A DNA stretch of 64,000 bases. It comes from Acanthacorydalis orientalis. Lineage: Eukaryota > Arthropoda > Insecta > Megaloptera > Corydalidae. Positions 13,010-25,235 of this stretch are shown in pieces (positions within the stretch are counted from its first letter, which is position 1; each line of letters opens with the position of its first letter). The notes below the pieces were generated by a model that was not told the origin of the DNA, searched no databases, and was given only the letters and a program-made list of their open reading frames with translations. The translations under genes were made by a program, and so were the position numbers. The DNA lies in assembly GCA_034766995.1 (NCBI GenBank), contig CM068313.1, positions 1,332,501 through 1,396,500 on the forward strand, read 5' to 3'.

Positions 13010-13300
13010 GTGTATAGAGAGAGAGAATGACATTAAACAACTATGTTATAAAAGTATGTATAGTGTCGAAAGAGGGGAGGGGACGGTCATTAAAATCAAC
13101 GAATTCCCATTGACCAGCTCTATCGAATCGGTCGCAAGAAATTAACCGCTCATTTACTTAAACTGGATAATAGAAGCATTTCCCAAATAGGAGTGCGCTT
13201 CGAACAAAGTAAAACAGTCGATTCGGCTTGCAGAGTGCATATTCATGAATCGGCAGACCTCAAATATTTTTCGGAAGTTTGAAAAAACTCTAATTTAAAT
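12501..13300. other. Unique sequence with CA/TA/GA simple repeats
   Basis: Simple repeats at 12841-12851 (CA), 12950-12970 (CA), 12974-13006 (TA) and 13016-13024 (GA). An 87-codon open frame from 12681 shows no family resemblance. No gene is supported. Confidence 0.35.
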
Positions 13301-16170
13301 TTGTCTGTTTGAGAATACGCCGAAATTCTCGTCGGAAACATTGAAATAAATGAATAACGCGGATAACATAAATAAATTAATAAACAAATGTATAAACAAC
13401 TTGAATAACGTGGTCTTAGGCTCTTCGAGCCGAAAACAACGATTTCAATCTAGGAATCGTTTCCTAGAAAGAAACCGACGAGATCCACAAAATCATAAAA
13501 ACAAACATTTTTTTCACCAACCAGATTCTCGATTTAAGTACGAAATAATAACATTTTTATTAAATATACCCGTTTTTCTAAAAAAAAAATCCAAAATGAC
13601 AATTAGGTTAGATTTTTCCGTACTTCGACGCTCTAAACATGAGTCCATCGACACTGAAATCAATCAGTGTAGATCGATCGATCGGCCGCTTCTGTACAGA
13701 ATTTCTTTTATTGCTCGTGAAATGAAACAAGAAATCATTTGTGGAAGACGAACAGCATCTTTTTAATCTCCAAATACTGCTCTTGTTACACAGCTTTATC
13801 TCGTTTCATTTCGACAATTGCACATTGTATTACGGGTCTCGAATACCCGACCGCTCGACAACAAGAACACTTATTAAAATACATCAAATTACAGGAAATA
13901 ATCGTCGAACTATGTGTCCAATATTTCTCCTTTCATGCGGTTCTCGGTACTCGTTACCTGCCGATGCGGCGAACGATACCGAAAATATTACTTATCTGTC
14001 CGTCCATTGCCCGCAAACGAACCAACACCAACTGTACAAAAGATTATCTCCAAGCACTTCTTATTAAATATGCAAATGTGTCTGGTTCGTGTTCAAAGGA
14101 TATTTGCGAGACGATACGATGACAATGGACGTTTGTAACGGCACAGAACTAATCGTTTTATTATATTAAATACTATTCCGAGACACACTTGGATTATTTT
14201 CAAGGGATTAACACTGAACGAATATATAGAATTATCGAGATGAAGCGGCAGTGACAAAAAGCTTGATTTGATTTGAAAAACGCAACAAATCATAAATCCG
14301 GGAATACCGAATAGATTTATAAATATTGAAGATAGTCGTTTAAATTTTCCCGCTTAAAAAACGCCGGAATTTAATTAAAAAAAATGCTATTCGGTAACGT
14401 TGAAACAAACGAATGTAGGTATACATAAACACAACAGTCGAATGCATAAGCACAAGCACGATAAGTGAGCGCTGGTAATAAATTAATAGTTTTTGATCGC
14501 AGCGTTCTCGATAATCAACAGTCGTGCAGATTCGTTGAAAGTGGCATGGCCTGCTATAGAGCATATTCTAAGTTTATATTGGATGATAAAACCAAATATT
14601 AGATTAATTGTCGATTAGAAACTTTTTTTGTGACTGACGGGGCAGGAAAAACAATTCGTTCGTTTGTAGAATGGAAAAATGTATTCATTCGTACGGTTTA
14701 AATAGCTTTATTTTGTTTCGAACACATTCGGAAACACTATAGGGCGAATCGAAAATATGAAGATCTCAAATATTTCCCAGAAGTGTGAAAAAAACTATCA
14801 TTTCTAAAATTTTCATTTGAGAGTACGCCGAAATGCTAATCGGAAACACTGAAACGAATGACTTATCGGGCGTGGAAAACAATTCGTTTGTAGAATGGAA
14901 AAATGTATTCATTCGTACGGTTTAAACAACTTTACAAAAAAATATATATTAAAAAAATGCTAATCGGAAACAATGAAACAAATGAACAACGAAACAAACT
15001 GTTGAATAAATAAACACAGGCGCTACAAGCGTGCGCTGCAACAAATGAACAGTTCTTGATAATCAACAAATATGCTGATTCGCGGGAAGAGGCACGGCTT
15101 GCTAGACGTGTATGTCACGTCGATATAATATTATTTTTAAAAAATATATTAGATTAGTTGTTGATTAGAAACGTTTTTGTTATTTATGTGAGTTTCAAAC
15201 AGTTTCAATTGATTTTAAATGCACCTAGAACGACTTTATGAGAAATCGGAGACACGAAAATATATTAAATATTTTTCTGAAGGTTGAAAAGACGATTATT
15301 TGAATTTTCCCGCTTGAAAATATTCCAGGATAAAAAGAAATCCCAATCGGAAACATAGAAACAAATAAACAACGGCACACTGTTAAATAAATATACACAA
15401 ACAAGACAAATGAGCGTTCAAACAAATGAACAGTTTCGATCGCAGTCTTCTCGATAATCGATAGATATTCGCAGGAACAATCACGGCGCCTGCTAGACGC
15501 GCTTATGTGTATTTCGAGTCGATTTTTGATTATTAAAAAAATCAAAACACGAGTTTAAGAAGGAAAAATGAACAAGAAACCGAATAAAATCCATAAATAT
15601 GTTTTTTTTTCTTGTGAGGACGACGGAAATTCATCTAGTCCGGTTCTCCTTTATGAACGTGTTTGTAATACGATTTAAAAATTTTAGAAATATTTATTTC
15701 TACCATCATTCATCTATTTCTTCGCTTATAAGTGATAATAAAATATGATCAGCAGTAATAGATCAATGGATTTATTGAACACTCGACCAGAAATTCGTCT
15801 GTGGAATGGAAAAAAAAATATTCGTTCGGTTTAAATAGCTTTATTTGATTTCAAACAGACGGAAAAACACTACAAGAGAAATCAGAAACCTGAGAATGTC
15901 GAATAAATTTATAAAGGTTGAAAAAAAACAACGATTGTTTCAATTTTCCTGCTTGAAAATACGCCGGGATATTGAAAAAAAAGCTAATCGGAAACATTGA
16001 AATAAACAACGGAATAAACTGTTGAATACATAAACATAAACACGACAAAAGAGTGCTGAAACAAATGAACGGTTTCTGTCGCAGCGTATTTGATAAACAA
16101 ATATTCCGATTTGTATGAAGGAGCACGGCCTGCTGGACGCGTATTTGTTTCAAGCCGATACTGGGTTATT
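13300..16170. repeat. Degenerate long-unit tandem repeat (about 500-700 bases, five copies)
   Basis: A block with ttcccgcttgaaaatacgcc, then aatcggaaacattgaaa, aaatgaacaacgg, ataaacacaaac, gatcgcagcgttctcgataa and cacggcctgctagacgcg recurs near 13310 (partial), 14345, 14820, 15305 and 15950. Open frames here on both strands repeat with the unit and are shadows of it. 14880-14935 duplicates 14640-14700 almost exactly. Confidence 0.65.
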
Positions 16171-16683
16171 GAAAAAATCGAAACACAAGTTTAAGAAACG
16201 GAAATGAACACAAAATCTGATTGAATCCGTAAACGTATCTGTTTTAAGGTCGATGGAAATTCAGTTTGTCTGATTTTTATCTACAGGCGGCAGTTTGCGA
16301 TAAAAGATCTGAAAGATCCGAAAATATTCAAATGTTCTGAACGGATTTTTTTTTTTTGTAAAGAAGCAGAGTGCGGATACTTCTTTTTGTCGATTCGAAT
16401 TATTATTTGATATAAAAAATATACAGCTAAGAGAATAAAAAAAAGTATTCAATGGAATGAAAGACTGTTTCATTTTAAATGATTTTAATAAAATATTCCT
16501 CACGGATTGGAACGTTTTACGATTTATATAATTTTTTTTTTGATAATGTCTTTTATAGTCGTTTTTTTGGACTCATCTATTTTTCCCTGTACGCGAATTT
16601 CTTCTTACAATTCAAACACATGAAACACAAATCGTTCAAATAGTTTCTGTCTATTTATTTAAATTATTACAGAATTTATATTG
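16171..16683. other. AT-rich stretch, no gene seen
   Basis: Homopolymer-rich sequence. An 80-codon minus-strand frame is of low complexity. Confidence 0.35.
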
Positions 16684-16789
16684 TCAATGCCTAATTTTAA
16701 CTCGACCGGTTTTCGAACCCGAACACAACCGTCTGATCAAGATTACTGTGCTGAGTTGTGATTTATTTTCTGATACGAGCTTATTTAAT

Positions 16790-16900
16790 TTACATATTTC
16801 GAGTGAGTGAGTGAGTTGTTGGGGATTTAGGGCGCATCGACAACTGAGGTCATTAGCGCCCGAACACAAATCATAATTTAAAAACACACCCCGTTTGCGC
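16790..16900 (-). mobile_element. Retroelement-tail-like sequence ending in (ACTC)n
   Basis: On the minus strand: cgggcgctaatgacctcagt, then gatgcgccctaaatcccc, aacaactcactcactcactc. The pattern 'gggcgctaatgacctc ... gcgccctaa(a)ccccaac' followed by a short tandem tail is, from memory, a common 3' end of a dispersed insect retroelement. I cannot assign it to a named family. Confidence 0.4.
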
Positions 16901-16929
16901 ACTTGCATTCGAATCACCGCTTAATTCGA

Positions 16930-17390
16930 AACGCTTACATATTTCGAGTTTTCTAACAAAATATTCACTCGGGAGAGGTTTTTTTCAAAAGAAGGGACAC
17001 AGCCGGATGGCAAGAATTTATTCAGCGATTGTGAAATATTTTTTTCGAACCACAGAAACGCTGTCTTTGACGACAGATTTTAAATCAGAATTAAATGGAA
17101 TTAAATTGAAACTTTGCTCCTTCTGAATAACCTTCAAGTGTTTTTTCCAAACTCTGTTTGCGAATACACTCTCAATGATTCTCTAAGAGAAAATTTTATA
17201 AGAGATCGACGAACTGGTATTGAAATAAGTAACAGAATAAATGAGAAGTTTGGGATGAAGTTGTCGATGAAGAAATTGAAAATGTACAGACTGTGAACTT
17301 ATGGAACAAATTTTCGATTTATTTGCGATTTAAGTGACAAAGCTGCTAACCAGAATCCTAAAGACAGTATTTCGATTAAAACACTTCCGT
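16930..17390. other. AT-rich stretch, no gene seen
   Basis: A 60-codon plus-strand frame (17114-17296) has no recognised domain or start context. Confidence 0.35.
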
Positions 17391-17439
17391 GCCGGAGATT
17401 CAATTTATTCAAAATCAGACTTTTTTCAGCCCAATCGCA

Positions 17440-18330
17440 TGCCAATTTTCCTGAATTTTCCACAACTCGGAACGAGCGATTCACACAAATATCAACAAGA
17501 TGCCATTTAAGAAGAGAGAGAACCGAAAATTTGAATAAAAAAAATACTTCAATCCTCAGTACTTGATTTTCTGTTTTTTCCTGGAATTTTTTTCAACTCA
17601 CGGTCTACAGGCAAACACTTGCAATGTGTTCGAATCGATTCACGGGTGAATCAACAGGATTTTATTTAAGAAGAGAGAGAACCGAAAATTTGAATAAGAA
17701 AATACTTCAATCCTCAATACTTGATTTTCTGTTTTTTTCCTGAAATTTTTTTGAACTCTAACGGTCTACAGGCAAACACAATGCGTTCGAATCGATTCAC
17801 AATTTCTCTTTTTTTCCCTGGAAACTTTTGAACTCAGTCTACAGGCACTTGCAATGTGTTCGAATCGATTCACATGTGAATCAACAGGAAGAGAGGAGAC
17901 TGAAAATTTGAATGAATAAGTACTGAAAATCTCAACACTCGATTTTCTTTCCCTACAATTTTCAGAACTATTTCGTTGGTCTACAGGCAAAAACTTGCAA
18001 TGAGTCTGAATCGACTTATATAAAGTATGTGAAAGATCAAATCTTATGATTTAAATTTTTATTGACTATTGGATACACAGAAGTCTATAAACCAGTAATT
18101 ATTGTAAGAAAATGTCAAAAACGGTACCATATCTTTGAAGGCAGCGAAAAACAGAAAAAAATCTAAACTTATTATCAGATTACAGCTTTTGCAGAATAAA
18201 AAAAGAGAATCAACAGGATTTTGTTTAGAAGAGAGGACTGAAAAAAACACTGAAACCCTTGACAGGAGAGGGCCTGTTGAAAAAAAAATCGAAATTGAAT
18301 CAAAATCCTCGACATTCGATTGTCTGTTAA
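17440..18330 (+). repeat. Degenerate tandem array, about 150-160 base unit
   Basis: Units contain gaagagagagaaccgaaaat (17511, 17670 and variants at 17888 and 18229), ttttctgttttttcctgga, aactcacggtctacaggcaa and acttgcaatgtgttcgaatc. Spacing is 159, then about 218, because one unit is partly duplicated (17760-17870). Confidence 0.7.
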
Positions 18331-18790
18331 TTCGAAAGAGACCGAAATCAAACGAAACCAATTGCTGCACTTTTCATCGCGTCCGAACAATTCTGATAAA
18401 AAAAATATATGCCGTACTGGAAGTTACTTTATAGTTGTTCTGTTTTTTTTTTATTAGAACGGTTCAATGTTTTGATCGGTGTTGTTTTAGTAATCGATCA
18501 GAGTTGAAATCCGAGCTGATATGAAAAACACCCAAACATTCCTCGCACACAACAAATATTGAAATGTAAAAGAGAAGAGCATCGTGCGAATTACCTTTCA
18601 AGAGACACGGAACGTATCCACCGCAAAGTACATGTAATCCTTCACAGAGCACACACTATATCCTTCGGTCTAGTTTATCCTCGACGACGTCGCTCGATCA
18701 ATCAGAAAACACTGCACTAATTAATTGATTGCACATACATAACGGATCCCGTGTGATGACCGCACATACATAGTGTTCCCGTGAACCAGG
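18331..18790. other. Unique stretch, no gene seen
   Basis: Nothing recognisable on either strand. Confidence 0.3.
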
Positions 18791-19230
18791 ATATTCCTCG
18801 ACGGCGATCACTCCGGACGAGACGGGCCGACAGTGCACTTGTTCTATTCGATCCGGAGTACGAACGGCGACGACGATGATACACACCGAACGGAAACGAA
18901 AGAAAAAGAAAAAAAAAACAAACAGAAACGAATCGTCGGCGCTGGATCAGCTGAAACTGTGGCGTGCCTTCCTCGGTCGACGGCCACCTAACAACTGAAA
19001 CCGGTGCGATCGGGATTGTGGGTGCTGCCGCACATAGCCAGTGCTATTACGCACGCACACTGTTGCCTGTTCGTCGACGGCGGACGGTCGGTCGGTTGGA
19101 AGCGGGGGTGAGAGGTGCAAGCGGCGCTCCGCACGGTGTACATGTGTGTGTGTTGGTGTGAAGAGATGGAAGGGACAGGTTTCCCGGAATATAATGCCCG
19201 TGCGATTTGCCGTTACGCGCGGGAGGGATT
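18790..19230. other. CpG-rich island, no gene supported
   Basis: CpG-dense (cgtcgacggcggacggtcgg) with overlapping open frames on both strands. Possible promoter or regulatory DNA. No TATA or initiator arrangement stands out. Confidence 0.35.
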
Positions 19231-19464
19231 TATAGAGCTCTAGTCATCCACATATCGGTCCGTAAACACGCGTGAATGTGTTTGTGTGTCTGATTGTTTC
19301 GTTTGCTTTAAACTCTGTCAAAATCGAATCCGAACCCATCGAATAGTCCCGTTCACTCGATCCAATTAGAAATGTCCTCCTGTTCCCAACAGTGATAAAA
19401 CGAAGCCGCCGTGCAGGCTTCAATACGTTTGTCGCACTGTAAAAATGTTTCTGTTCAAAAATGA

Positions 19465-19517
19465 TCATCGATCATTTTCGATGATCGTCTTGTGCTCGTT
19501 TCGATGGCGATGTCAGG
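19465..19517 (+). repeat. Dispersed motif at the edge of a satellite array
   Basis: cttgtgctcgtttcgatggcgatg matches the sequence at the other end of the 28-30 kb array (30160-30189, cttgtgcacgtttcgatggcaatg). Preceded by the palindrome gatcatcgatcattttcgatgatc. Confidence 0.6.
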
Positions 19518-20790
19518 TCGTTTGAATTTTTCATACAGAGTTTAGATATACTGTAATATCCTACAGGCCCACGTCTTGACATAAAGCCGTTTATATGGAC
19601 GTACGATTTTTTTCTAAACAGTTTAGACAATCCGTGATAATCTGCAGGGCCATATCTTACCATAAAATCATTTGTATGGACGTACGATTTTTTTCTGTCG
19701 ACTTTTGACATCATGTGATAATCTACAGGCCCATATTATGATATGAAATCCTTTGTGTGGACGCACGATTTTTTTCTGTAGAGATTAAACATTCTTTAAT
19801 ATCGTATACGCCCATATCTTCACATACATTCCTTTGCGTGGCCGCATAATCGTTTTTTGTTAAGCTTAGACATTCTCGAATATCATACAGGACAATATCT
19901 TGCCATAAAGTCTTTTGTATGGACACACGATTTTTTTCTGTAGAGTTTAGACATTCTTGAATATCCTACAGGCCAATATCTTGCTATAAAATCGTTTTTA
20001 TGGACGCGCGATTTTTTTCTCTAGAGTTTAGACATTTTTGAATATTATACAGGCCAATACCTAGCCATATAATCGTTTTTACGGACGCGCAATTTTTTAC
20101 TATAGAGTTTAGACATTCTTGAATAACCTGCAGGACAACATCTTGCCATAAAATCGTTTGCATGAACACAATATTTTTTTCTATAGAATTTAGACATTCT
20201 TGAATATCCTACTGGCCAATATCTTGCCATAAAAACGTTTTTATGGGCGCGCCATTTTTTTCTGTAGAGTTTAGACATTCTTGAATATCCTACAGGTCAA
20301 CATCTTGTCATAAAATGTTTTGTATGGACATAATATTTTTTTGTATAGATTTTAGACATTCTTAATATTGTACATAGATTCTCTATATCTCGACATAGAT
20401 TCTTTTGTATGGACACGCGATTTTTTTCTGTACAGTTAAGACATTATTTAACATTTTACAGGCCTATATCTTTACATAAAACACTTTATATGGGCGGACG
20501 ATTTTTTCTAAAGAGTTTAGATACTCTGTGATACAGTAAAGGCCTATATTTTAACATAAAGTCCTTTGTATGGACACTTGATTTTCTCTGTGGTGTTTAA
20601 AAAATACACATCTTGACCCTTGTACGAAAGGGAGATTTTTTTCTTTAAAGTTTAGACATTCTTTAATCTCCAACAAGTTCATATCTTGATATAAAGTCTT
20701 TATTTGGACCTACGATTTTTTTTGTATAGAGTTTAGACGTTTTATAACATCTTGCAGGTCCATATCTTGACATAGAAAGTCGAAATGAAT
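19518..20790 (+). repeat. 81-base satellite array A1 (about 16 units, plus orientation)
   Basis: The anchor gatttttttct recurs at 19605, 19686, 19767, about 19849, 19929 and 20010, a period of about 81. Unit: gattttttt, ctgtagagtttagacattct, tgaatatcctacaggcccat, atcttgacataaaatc, gtttgtatggacgcac. Because 81 is a multiple of three, the opposite strand stays open over several units and yields 27-residue repeating peptides. I treat these as artefacts of the period. Confidence 0.9.
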
Positions 20791-20809
20791 CTTTGTTCGA
20801 TCTTAGCTG

Positions 20810-21060
20810 CCGGTTCTTAAATATTCGAACCGTACAAGTAGTCAAAATAAAGAAACATTGAAAACGTATTCGAGAAACGTCGAAACGAAAAACATTTTAT
20901 TGACAAAAACATGCAAATTCGGATAAAACGATCGATCGCAACGAAACAAAACACTGATCCGCGCAGAATGAAACAATTACAGATATTGAAAACGTGCAGT
21001 GAGCAGGCGTTGGAAATTACTATGCTCGTTTCTCGCACGAATGTCTCTGTTTTCGTCCCG
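20810..21060 (-). repeat. Dispersed repeat, copy 3 (85-base family head)
   Basis: Reverse complement aligns with 4568-4790 and 8127-8320 (aacgcctgctcactgcacgt, then cagtgttttgtttcgttgcg, then tttttgtcaataaaat). It directly adjoins the end of satellite array A1. Confidence 0.65.
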
Positions 21061-22160
21061 TAAAGAAAAATCTTATTCCAAATAATCGAATTCATCTCTA
21101 GACAATCTCTCTTGTTTTCTATAAAACGACGGCCAGACGGTGTCGTTTAAATCAGTAGACATTAGTGTGTGTGTGCTAGTTCGGATTCTACACACATCGA
21201 TTGAATAACCATTCGACTTTCACACGTGGAGCAACATGTGATCGAATAATTATTCTAGTGTACACCCGAGTACCACTCTACAAGCCAGGCTGCCGAATCG
21301 AACCGTAAACAGACAGAGACGGATAACGTCCGTGCGTATTCTGGACGCACGGCAGACACGCATCCCGTTCCGTTCTCCAAACAGCCTTGCATTGTTTTTC
21401 TTTTTCGTGTCACACGCACGGAACGACGACCCTTCGTCCGAGCATCTCTCTGTGTGTGTGCGTCTTGGAACAGTATAGGGCAGGCCAGGATCGCACCCCT
21501 CTCGGCTCGAACAATATCGTCGCACAAAGGGAATCTCGAAACGAGCGTCGTCTGCGAAACACCTGTAGAGACACTTTAGTCAGGTGGAGATCGTCGGATC
21601 TGTGATTTCGTCGCATCGAAGGGCTTCTCCGTACGGATCTGATTGCGAATCGACGGAGGGAGCGTTGCAGTTACCATGCTGGTACTGCAGATGGATTGTG
21701 CGGGAGCGGGAGAGGTGTCTGGTTACGTTTTACAATTTTTATTTGGATTAGGTTTCCGTTCTAGCTCGATGGATTCGTGTACGAGAGGATAGATCTGATT
21801 AAACTGAACTAATGTGTTCCCACCGAACACTATGAAGGGTGCGATTCAACTTTTCGAATAGCTGATCGTTTTGTCCGTGTGTAATGTTTGAAATAGTCTT
21901 TGGACTCGTTGCATTCCCTTCCAGAAACCTGTCGACGATACTGCGGTGGTACACCGTTGGTACACCGTTCGAAAGGTCTATCTATTTGAACGTCTCATCC
22001 TTTTTTCGTTTCGTCTCAATATCTTGATCCATTCGAGGATTATCAGCTTTTGTGCTCGTTCGTCCGTCCGTCGTGCGATTACTATTACTCGTTCGCGTTT
22101 CGACGACAGTGTCGTCGTTCTCAGAGAGCAGACGCAGAGATTAATTGCTCTTTGTTTCCG
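21061..22160. other. CpG-rich region, no gene supported
   Basis: 21240-21700 and 21940-22150 are CpG-rich. At 21676 an ATG with context tacc opens a 38-codon frame (MLVLQMDCAGAGE...), which could be a first exon but has no strong donor, so it is not called. No other signal. Confidence 0.3.
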
Positions 22161-22162
22161 AA

Positions 22163-22518
22163 AAAGAGAATTAAAGAAAGTCTAAAGACTAGAGAAAAAC
22201 TCGTGAGCGCATACAAATGATTTTATGTCATGATATGGGCCTACAGAATATCAAAAAATGTCTAAAAACTGAAGAAAAAAATCGTGAGCCCATACAAATG
22301 ATTTTATGTCAAGATATGAGCATGTAGGCAATTAAAGAACATTTAAATAATAGAGAAAAAAATCGTGAGCCCATAGAAATGATTTTATGTCAATATATGG
22401 TCCTATAGGATATTAAAATATGTCTCAAGACTAGAGAAAAAAATCGTGAACCCATATAAATGATTTTATGTTAAAATATAGGCCTGCACGACATTAAAGA
22501 ATGTCTAAACTCAACAGA
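22163..22518 (-). repeat. 81-base satellite array A2 (4-5 units, minus orientation)
   Basis: aaaaaaatcgtgagcccata, caaatgattttatgtcaaga, tatgggcctacaggatatta, aaaaatgtctaaagacta is the reverse complement of the A1/A4 unit. Bounded on the right by a LINE fragment. Confidence 0.85.
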
Positions 22519-22534
22519 AAAAAAAGTATATTAA

Positions 22535-22772
22535 CATTGTTTTCCAAATAGCTCCCATTGCCATTTTAGCCTTCGTTTGAAAATGATTTACTGCATTGTT
22601 CAATAGGCCAGGAGATGTGAACGTGACACCCAAATACAAAAATTGTTGCACTATTTCTATATACTTGTATTTATATTTCATTCTTTTTTCCCGTTTAGGG
22701 CGCCCTCTTTTTCTGAAGATCATTATTTTGGATTTTTTGTATTCACTTCGACTCCAACCCGTTGGCAATAGG
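22535..22772 (-). pseudogene. LINE reverse-transcriptase fragment (region after the catalytic motif)
   Basis: The minus strand reads NGLE, then in a shifted frame KKSKIMIFRKRG, YIEIVQQFLYLGVTFTS and KAKMAMGAIWK. This is the pattern 'NGLxVNxxKSKxMxFRKxG ... xIExVxxFxYLGVxFTxxG ... KAxxAMxxLWK' typical of the segment following the YxDD motif in non-LTR retrotransposon polymerases. A frameshift near 22755 and the loss of both the catalytic part and the C-terminus make it a relic. The copy stops within about 20 bases of satellite array A2, so one of the two interrupted the other. A jockey, CR1 or R1-like clade is possible; I cannot choose from 70 residues. Confidence 0.75.
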
Positions 22773-23880
22773 AAGATAGAGCTAGTATTTACTGAAACAT
22801 CGACCATGTCGCGACTAAAACCATCGCGTCGTTTGTTCAAACCTCACTTGTTTAACTTACAGAAAAAATTGAACGTTTTTCTGAACACTTTTCTGTACTT
22901 TAGCGCTTTGAAGATGGTCGAATCGTCATCGAAATGCGTTCTAGTGGTACGACAAAAGAATTAATTTGTGAAACGGATCCGAGTGTGCTACGTTTTCTGT
23001 AACAAACAGGCCGATCTGCTATTTACTGAACTATCGAGCGCGCCATGACAAACAATCGAATTGTTTGTTCGAACTTCGCTTGTATCTTCGCCAACTTTGT
23101 CGAATTTTATCGCTTTCGAATACTAATCAACAGACTGTGTGTGTTTTCTCGACCGCTTATAAACATTTATCGTGCATGTACACACATCGGCCGTGTCGAA
23201 ATGCTCAATCGTAACGAGATAAGTGACATAACTGTTTATTGTTTTTCGATTCGTGTCGATCGAATCGATTTTTTTTTTATCGTTCGGAAACACCATACGC
23301 CTCGCTCTGTCCTGCCGTTCGATCCTCGCCGACTCGTTTGTTTGTGCAATACGTTGTTTGTTCCACTGCGATTTTCAGAAACAATAACGACGATTGTGTT
23401 TATCGCTACCGAGATATTTATCTGGATTGTCGCCGTTGACGGTCGGGCCGGATCTATTGTCGGACGGACGATAAACGATGATTGATACCGTACATCGACG
23501 TATTTGTTGAATCGGTTCTGAGGAGTGATTCGAATTCGACAGGTTATGCGCGAATCCTGTGAAAATGAACGTCTCAGTCTGGGTGAACGTGGTCGAAACG
23601 GTTTTATTGTCCGAGAAGAATGAGCGACGGCTTGGAATTACGCCGAGCAACGAATGTTTTATGCACTGATAGACTGTGCCGTTCAGTTGAACGCATATTG
23701 GTGTTGTCAGACATGTTAGAAATTTAAAACCTTTTAGAATTTCTTGTAATCAAAAATTGTCTATAATAATATATTGGACTAATATATTGGTTTTGATCAG
23801 AAACATTTCTGTAGTTTGCGGGACGACGAAAATAATAATGAAAAAAGAATGCATTTAGAACCAAGTTACTCTGTAAGCCG
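22773..23880. other. Unique region with a 146-codon open frame, no gene supported
   Basis: 22911-22950 has an inverted copy of the dispersed catcgaaatgcg motif. The open frame at 23045-23485 (plus) is Ile/Phe/Arg-rich with no domain I recognise, and its minus-strand shadow is also open; coding potential is doubtful. Confidence 0.35.
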
Positions 23881-23922
23881 CCCTTGTATGTATGTATGTA
23901 TGTATGTATATGTGTGTGTGTA

Positions 23923-23960
<38 letters not shown>
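23881..23960. repeat. (TATG)n(TG)n(TA)n compound microsatellite
   Basis: Four TATG units, TG units and about 20 TA units. Confidence 0.95.
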
Positions 23961-23964
<4 letters not shown>

Positions 23965-24439
23965 GCAGGGTGCAGAGTATATGGTGGGGACAACTGAATC
24001 GATCGCAGCGCTCGCTGTGGACAAAATTTCGTTAAATCATGCTCAATTCACCAACAAATTATCACGAATTACAATAAAATTATTTACTTTAATTTTGTTA
24101 AAAAACTCAAATTAACATCCTACTATTTTTTTCAATTTTTATTATTGCAGCTGTCATGTATTATTTGTTTTGATTTTATCGGTTAACCTCACTCTATTCT
24201 AAAATAATAGTATTTGATGTTTATTTAAATTTTTTATACTTACTTTCTTTATCATAATACGTTCAATTTAATTTTCTCTTTCGAAAATACAATTGCACTT
24301 TTTTATTTATATCATTATAAATTTTTACATTTTGTTTTTATAACGGATTTTTATTTTTTACACTGATTTTACATATCTCCCACAATTCTCGAGCATGATT
24401 TTTTGTAACCATCAGATGTCGTATTCGTCGCGCTCCCTG

Positions 24440-24504
<65 letters not shown>

Positions 24505-24836
24505 CAACCTCATAAACAAGATAACGGTGTTATTGCTCAGATGAAGTGATGAGAGAGGTCATTTTACTCATCTTGTTTAGTCTTTCGCAAGCCCAACATA
24601 AATAAAAGCAAAACCAAAATATAAACCAAATATAAAAACCGAAATATAAAGCATACATTGATGTAGTTAAGAATTGTCCAATCAGCTGACAATAACACAA
24701 ACGTTATTGACCATAAATTTCTGTTGTCTGATCATTCATTTCTACCAAACGGCAGAGTTGTCGGAGTTGTGGAAACGGCACTAAGGAGTAACGATCGTTT
24801 ACATACTGCTCGAGACTATTATAATGTAGTGATGAA
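23961..24836. other. AT-rich stretch with (TA)n at 24442-24502, no gene seen
   Basis: Very AT-rich. The TA tract of about 60 bases splits it. 24590-24640 has near-direct repeats of aaatataaaccaaatataaa. Confidence 0.4.
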
Positions 24837-25235
24837 TTGTCGGAAAAAAATACCTTCCTTTTATATGAAATGAAACGAGAAGATTTTGTCTCGACCGAAT
24901 CCCTAGAAGAGGCAATATCGAACAGGAAAAAAAATACCGACGGAGAAATTGTACATTGGCTGAAGATATGCTGGAAGAGGTTTAAACGGGATGGACCGCA
25001 CAATTTGTTGCACAAAATCTCTATGGAAGAGAATGCGCAATTTAAAGTTCTTGATTTATTTGGAAAACGGAGAAGTCCTGAAAATTTTAACAAAACTACT
25101 ATGTTACCACTGTACACAACTTCAAGAGCTACAACAAGAGAGAAATATAGAGATACGATGAGTTTACTGCCTTACATGCCTCCTGTTCACCATAGACACT
25201 TCCCTATGCTAAGTGTAAAGGTGAAAAAAATATGA
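24837..25235 (+). CDS. Unassigned open frame, possibly transposon-derived
   Basis: A 132-codon frame beginning at a TTG (no ATG until codon 12), preceded by a stop at 24822, and ending TGA. It encodes an acidic then basic segment (KREDFVSTESLEEAISNRKK), followed by HWLKICWKRFKRDGPHNLL, FKVLDLFGKRRSPENFNK and a C-terminal LLPYMPPVHHRHF. The pattern of a WLKxCWxxF helix, a 'VDLxxKR' segment and a terminal 'LxxxxPPVHHxF' looks like the C-terminal part of a transposon-encoded protein that I recall only as uncharacterised in aphids and other insects. The frame is intact but lacks a credible start, so it may be a terminal fragment or a last exon. There are no recognisable catalytic residues. Surroundings are AT-rich and gene-poor. 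Confidence 0.4.
   Translation: MSEKNTFLLYEMKREDFVSTESLEEAISNRKKNTDGEIVHWLKICWKRFKRDGPHNLLHKISMEENAQFKVLDLFGKRRSPENFNKTTMLPLYTTSRATTREKYRDTMSLLPYMPPVHHRHFPMLSVKVKKI

Noticed and set aside
19723..20278. Minus-strand frames encoding a repeated 27-residue peptide (e.g. MARYWPVGYSRMSKLYRKK)
   Set aside because: They follow from an 81-base period, a multiple of three, in a satellite. Indels break the frame every few units and there is no start or splice context.
19518..20790. CRISPR array
   Set aside because: The units are contiguous degenerate monomers without spacers, in a eukaryotic context.
22911..22950. Hammerhead-like ribozyme (gaagatgg...cgtcatcgaaatg)
   Set aside because: The core CUGAUGA is absent and the flanking stems do not form; only a loose resemblance.
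23045..23485. 146-codon plus-strand frame
   Set aside because: Ile/Phe/Arg-rich with no recognisable domain and an open shadow on the other strand; kept only as a region note.
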